A DNA stretch of 64,000 nucleotides, taken from positions 62,001-126,000 of the forward strand of contig JAIVFJ010000124.1 in NCBI GenBank assembly GCA_025765615.1. Direction: 5' to 3'. Below, one piece after another: positions 60,444-64,000 of this stretch. This stretch comes from Zopfochytrium polystomum. Taxonomy: Eukaryota > Chytridiomycota > Chytridiomycetes > Chytridiales > Chytridiaceae. The translations under genes and the position numbers were made by a program. The notes beneath the pieces are model-generated. The model saw only the letters and a program-made list of their open reading frames with translations. It was not told the DNA's origin and searched no databases. Position 1 is the first letter of the stretch; the number at the start of each line of letters is the position of its first letter.

Positions 60444-62590
60444 ATGTCAGTGCTTCTTGAGGTGAGCTATGTCGTTTGGTTGGCCATCGGACCGGCCATC
60501 GCCGCGGACGACTTCGACGAGCAGGGCTCAGCTCCCTCGATCGCGAACGATCGCCCACTCTACAGATCGCATCGCTTTGGCCGTCAACCCTACACCTTTA
60601 TTTTACACCGCCCGTCCTGCCCAATCCACGCCACAAACACCCCATGCTAAACACTGTCCGCTCGACAACAACCTCAGACGTCGCTCGGCGACATCGTCAT
60701 CGACCTCTACACGAAGCGCGCTCCTCGCGCCTGCCTCAACTTCATCAAACTGTGCAAGATCAAGTACTACAACTTTTCGCTCTTCCACATCGTCCAGAAA
60801 AACTTCACAGCGCAGTGCGGCGGCGACGCCTTTGGCAACCCGGATGCAGGCGAGTCCGTTTGGGGGTGAGGACGAATCCTTTTTTTTTCAACTGGTCCGC
60901 CTCCTTTTGCATTTGCGTTGACCAGGTCTCCTAGCGTGATCAACGGTCCCGCCCAGCGCTATTTCGCACCCGAAATCCACCCAAAGCTCAAGCACGCCAA
61001 GCGCGGGACCGTCTCCTTCGCGACCGCGCTTCTGTCCCCGTCATCCTCGTCCATTGTCGATGCCTCCACGTCCGAGCCCGTCAAGGAAGGACTCCCGCTG
61101 GCGGGCTCGCAGTTCTTTTTCACTCTTGTCGACGACGGACTTGACTACCTGGACGGGAAGCACGCTGTGTTCGGGCAAGTGGTCGAAGGGCTTGACGTGC
61201 TAGAGAGCTTGAACTTTCAGCACGTCGACGATGCGAACAGACCATTTAGGGATATCAGGTTGGTGAATCCTGCGACACGATTGGTCAATTTTGTTTTGTA
61301 ACTGATTTGCTTTGCTTGCATCAACACCCAAAACAAAAAAAGGATCAAACACACCATCATCCTCGACGACCCCTTCCCCGACCCTCCCGGACTTGCAGTA
61401 CCAAGTCGTTCCCCCTCCCCAACACCGGCGATGCTAAAATCGTCACGCATCGGCGAGGACGAAGAGCTGTTCCCCGACGTCGACCCGGAAACCGCAGAGC
61501 GCGAGTCCAAGGAGCGCGAGGCAGCGGCGCGCGCCTTGACGCTCGAGATGATTGGCGACCTGCCGTTTGCAGAGATCCGGCCGCCCGAGAACGTGCTGTT
61601 TGTGTGCAAGCTGAACCCGGTGACGCGCGACGAGGACTTGGATTTGATCTTCTCTCGGTTTGGCAAGATTTTAAGGTGAGAGGGCCGTCACTATTTCCTA
61701 TTCATCTTGCAAAGCCCAGATGGCACGAGATTGACCCTCTTCTTCGACCCACGGAAAGCTGTGAAATCATTCGGGACAAAAAAACGGGTGATTCTCTCAG
61801 CTACGCGTTTATCGAGTTTTCAAAGAAGGAGGAAGCCGAAGAAGCGTACTTTAAGATGGACAATGTCCTGATCGACGACCGTCGCATCCACGTGGACTTT
61901 TCGCAGAGTGTTTCCAAACTGCATCACGACTTCCTGAGTACGTTATATTAGTTTGCCATCTTGTTGGAGATGACGAACTTACGTCTTCATCCCCTTCCAG
62001 GCGGTAAGCGGCGAAAGCTTGGTGCAGACGAAGAATTCGGTGGCAAGGGCCTCCAAAAGCGGAAGCAGTATCGTGGAGAGGCGTCAAAGGACGAGCACGG
62101 CGGGTTCGACTTGGTCTTCGACCACGGCGGTGACTTGGATCGCGAGAAGAAGCGGGCAAAGAGAGGCGGGGATGACGAGAATAGGAGACTGCCCGTGGGT
62201 CCGCCTACTGACGAGCGGGAAGGTGGCGGTGGTGGATCTTCACGGGGGCGCGACGAGGAACGCCGGGGCGCTATACGGACATCCCATCCCTCCGCACGGC
62301 ATGAAGACAGCGTCTCGGAGAGAAAAGGGAGGGACCGGCGGGACGAAGCCGAGCAGCGGCTGCGGAGGGAAGACCGTGACGGCGGCGGGACCGGTCGGGA
62401 GCGAGAGTCGACGCATGGCAGGGACAGAGACAGGCACAGGGATGTTGACAGGGACAAAGAGCGGGATCGTGACCGGGAACGCGAGCTCGACCGCCAGCGG
62501 GACCGCAACCGGGAACGAGAGCGCGACCGCGACCGCGATACTACTCGGGACGCGCGCCGCGGGGGCGACCACCAAGAGAGGCGGAGGTAA
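60444..62590 (+). CDS. Nuclear cyclophilin with RRM (PPIL4 type)
   Basis: Six exons: 60444-60461, 60678-60865, 60926-61258, 61343-61675, 61759-61937, 62001-62590; 546 residues, phases consistent. The six-codon first exon (MSVLLE) completes the cyclophilin start ([20 protein letters not shown]). The peptidyl-prolyl isomerase domain follows: [47 protein letters not shown]. After [18 protein letters not shown] and a linker comes an RNA-recognition motif ([20 protein letters not shown]). The last 190 residues are an RD/RE-rich spliceosomal-type tail ([20 protein letters not shown]). Homologues are nuclear and linked to pre-mRNA splicing. In the first segment Phe-His replaces the usual catalytic Phe-His-Arg, so isomerase activity may be weak, as in the family. 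Confidence is high. Confidence 0.92.
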
Positions 62591-62805
62591 TAGGGTCGCC
62601 GGTTTTGGTGGTTGTGGTCATGTTGGTGAGTCCTTGACCTCAACCTCTTTCAACCATCCAGCCACGTAGATGGTTGGAAGCTGAATGAAGCAAACGACAA
62701 GCAATTGAAATTCATTCTCTGAACTCAGACACGTTGCATAGAGAAGACAGAAGGTCAGGCCCACCAAAAAGCAAGGTAGAAGACAGACAGAGAGACAGAC
62801 AGACC

Positions 62806-62845
<40 letters not shown>

Positions 62846-63111
62846 CAGAGACAGATAGACAGACAGCAGACCGACAGGCAGCGAGACAGACCTCCGTCGG
62901 GCGGCTGAGTTGCCAAAAACAAAAAGACCAAAAGAGGGACGCTCCCAAATTCATCCCAGTCGCCGTCCGCCGTCGCACCACCACTGCCCTGCCGCACCCA
63001 CCACCCGCCCTGCCCTGCCCTGCGACCGTCGTCGATACTTACTGCAAGAACAGACGAATCGAACACGCCGCATCGATCGATCGACCGACATCGTCCCTCG
63101 ATCAATCAATC
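62591..63111. other. Intergenic region with (AGAC)n repeat
   Basis: A (AGAC)n microsat occupies about 62780-62862. The rest is C-rich leader-like DNA before the ATG at 63112. Confidence 0.6.
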
Positions 63112-64000
63112 ATGCCGTCTCCCCCCCCCGCCGCCGCCGCCGCGGTGGCTGGGACTGGGACTCACGCGGCCCCAACCTCTCTGCCCCTATTCTCAGAGTG
63201 TCTGCCCATCGCGTCGACCGTCTCGTGCACCCCTTACACGTCCCGCTTCTACATCAATTCTACTGCGCTCTCCTCCCGCTACGCCTCCATCCTCCCATTC
63301 TTTGCCCAATCTTCGCTAGCTGACTCAGGATCGGACACCGACACAAACTCAGCAGCTCCGCCGATCCTCACCGCTGCCGTGTGGGACCAGATCGTATCGG
63401 GTGTGACCAATCCCGCCGATCCAGTCGCTCGGTACTTTGCCATCGCATCCGCCACAGACGCAAGCGGATTCGGGCTGCTCAGCATCGATCCGTGCATGTC
63501 CGCATTCGCATCGTCCACTTTGGAGATGAGTCGGCGGTCACCCTCCTTCGGTGTCGCAAACCACCACATGGGCGATGGGACGAGCGACGGGTCCCCGGGT
63601 TACTGGGGCGCTGCAGCGCCAGCCGCGGGCGGCGAAAACGGCGGTGGAAGCGGAGATGGCCAGAGTGGCGGTGGACCAATGTTTCAGAGGAGCGTCGTGT
63701 GCGGGCACGACTTGTTTGTCGCCAGCGCAGGGTGCAACTCGGCCGATGCGAGACACGCACTGGAGGCCGCCGTGTCTGACCCGCCCACCAAGGCAGTCGG
63801 CGGAAAGGGAGCGGCGTCGTCCTCGCGGAAGAGCAAATCGGCCAAAACTCGGCGAAGCAGAGGCTCGGCAACCCCTGCTGCCGCCAACGGTCCTGTACTG
63901 CCGTTCTGTTCGTCCATGTGCACGATGGTGTCCAACTCGCTGGTCGAGGCCGCCAACGAGAGGGTCGCGGCAGATCCCTCGCTTGCTGAGAACTGTCTTC
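63112..64000 (+). CDS. Cys-rich ectodomain-type protein, 3' truncated by window
   Basis: The frame from ATG 63112 stays open to the last base (296 codons). After an Ala/Pro run from (GCC)n the sequence shows regularly placed cysteines: ECLPIASTVSCTPYTSRFYI, a segment with WDQIVSGVTNPADP, DPCMSAF, a Gly/Ser-rich insert, RSVVCGHDLFVASAGCN, a basic insert (SSRKSKSAKTRRSRGS), then LPFCSSMCTMVSNSLVEAA and AENCL. Paired C-x(7-8)-C and C-x3-C spacing suggests a disulphide-bonded extracellular domain of the kind found in front of Ser-rich membrane anchors in fungi, but I cannot assign a family. No cleavable signal peptide is visible at this start, so a further upstream exon is possible. Confidence 0.6.
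   Translation, partial: MPSPPPAAAAAVAGTGTHAAPTSLPLFSECLPIASTVSCTPYTSRFYINSTALSSRYASILPFFAQSSLADSGSDTDTNSAAPPILTAAVWDQIVSGVTNPADPVARYFAIASATDASGFGLLSIDPCMSAFASSTLEMSRRSPSFGVANHHMGDGTSDGSPGYWGAAAPAAGGENGGGSGDGQSGGGPMFQRSVVCGHDLFVASAGCNSADARHALEAAVSDPPTKAVGGKGAASSSRKSKSAKTRRSRGSATPAAANGPVLPFCSSMCTMVSNSLVEAANERVAADPSLAENCL

Overview
The window is nuclear DNA of a eukaryote. Coding exons are GC-rich and are cut by many short introns (mostly 45 to 110 nt) with GT-AG ends. Intergenic DNA is full of simple repeats and retroelement remains. Two genes narrow the lineage. A talin C-terminus with an actin-binding tail points to an opisthokont or amoebozoan relative. A complete CFAP65 (CCDC108) gene implies a motile flagellum. 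Together with a DUF4203-type membrane protein, Ser/Thr-rich single-pass membrane proteins and fungal-style compact genes, a zoosporic (chytrid-like) fungus is the best guess. A unicellular holozoan is the main alternative; this is inference.

Layout. 1-2.7 kb: partial talin (+) and a secreted reeler-domain protein (-). 2.7-7.1 kb: decayed retroelements (RNase H of LINE type, copia-type reverse transcriptase, LTR-like repeats). 7.6-14 kb: DUF4203 membrane protein and a 10-exon secreted subtilisin (both +). 14.5-15.7 kb: peroxisomal MaoC enoyl-CoA hydratase 2 ending in AKL (-). 16.6-21.7 kb: two divergently transcribed paralogous single-pass membrane proteins with a shared intron position and shared C-terminal motifs. 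21.7-25.8 kb and 27.9-29.2 kb: repeat zones with LTR-like copies, a heat-shock-element-like array and tRNA-derived SINE-like units, flanking an aldehyde dehydrogenase gene. 29.6-38.9 kb: SEC63, a Ras guanine nucleotide exchange factor and mitochondrial ribosomal protein mL54 (all -). 39.5-51.9 kb: an SDR dehydrogenase, a disordered intronless protein and CFAP65 (all +). 52-57 kb: an unrecognised, possibly broken gene (+), REX4 exonuclease with a one-base frameshift (-) and an OPA3-like protein with a 6-nt microexon (-). 57-60.4 kb: no gene; simple repeats, a degenerate tandem repeat and two adjacent DNA hairpins. 60.4-62.6 kb: a nuclear cyclophilin with an RRM (PPIL4 type, +). 63.1 kb to the edge: the start of a Cys-rich protein (+), open to the window end.

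The genes do not form one pathway. They are housekeeping (translocation, mitochondrial translation, RNA processing, peroxisomal beta-oxidation), signalling (Ras-GEF) and flagellar or adhesion genes. Exon structures were worked out by hand from splice sites, reading phase and family resemblance. For most genes the exon lengths sum to a whole number of codons, which supports the models.
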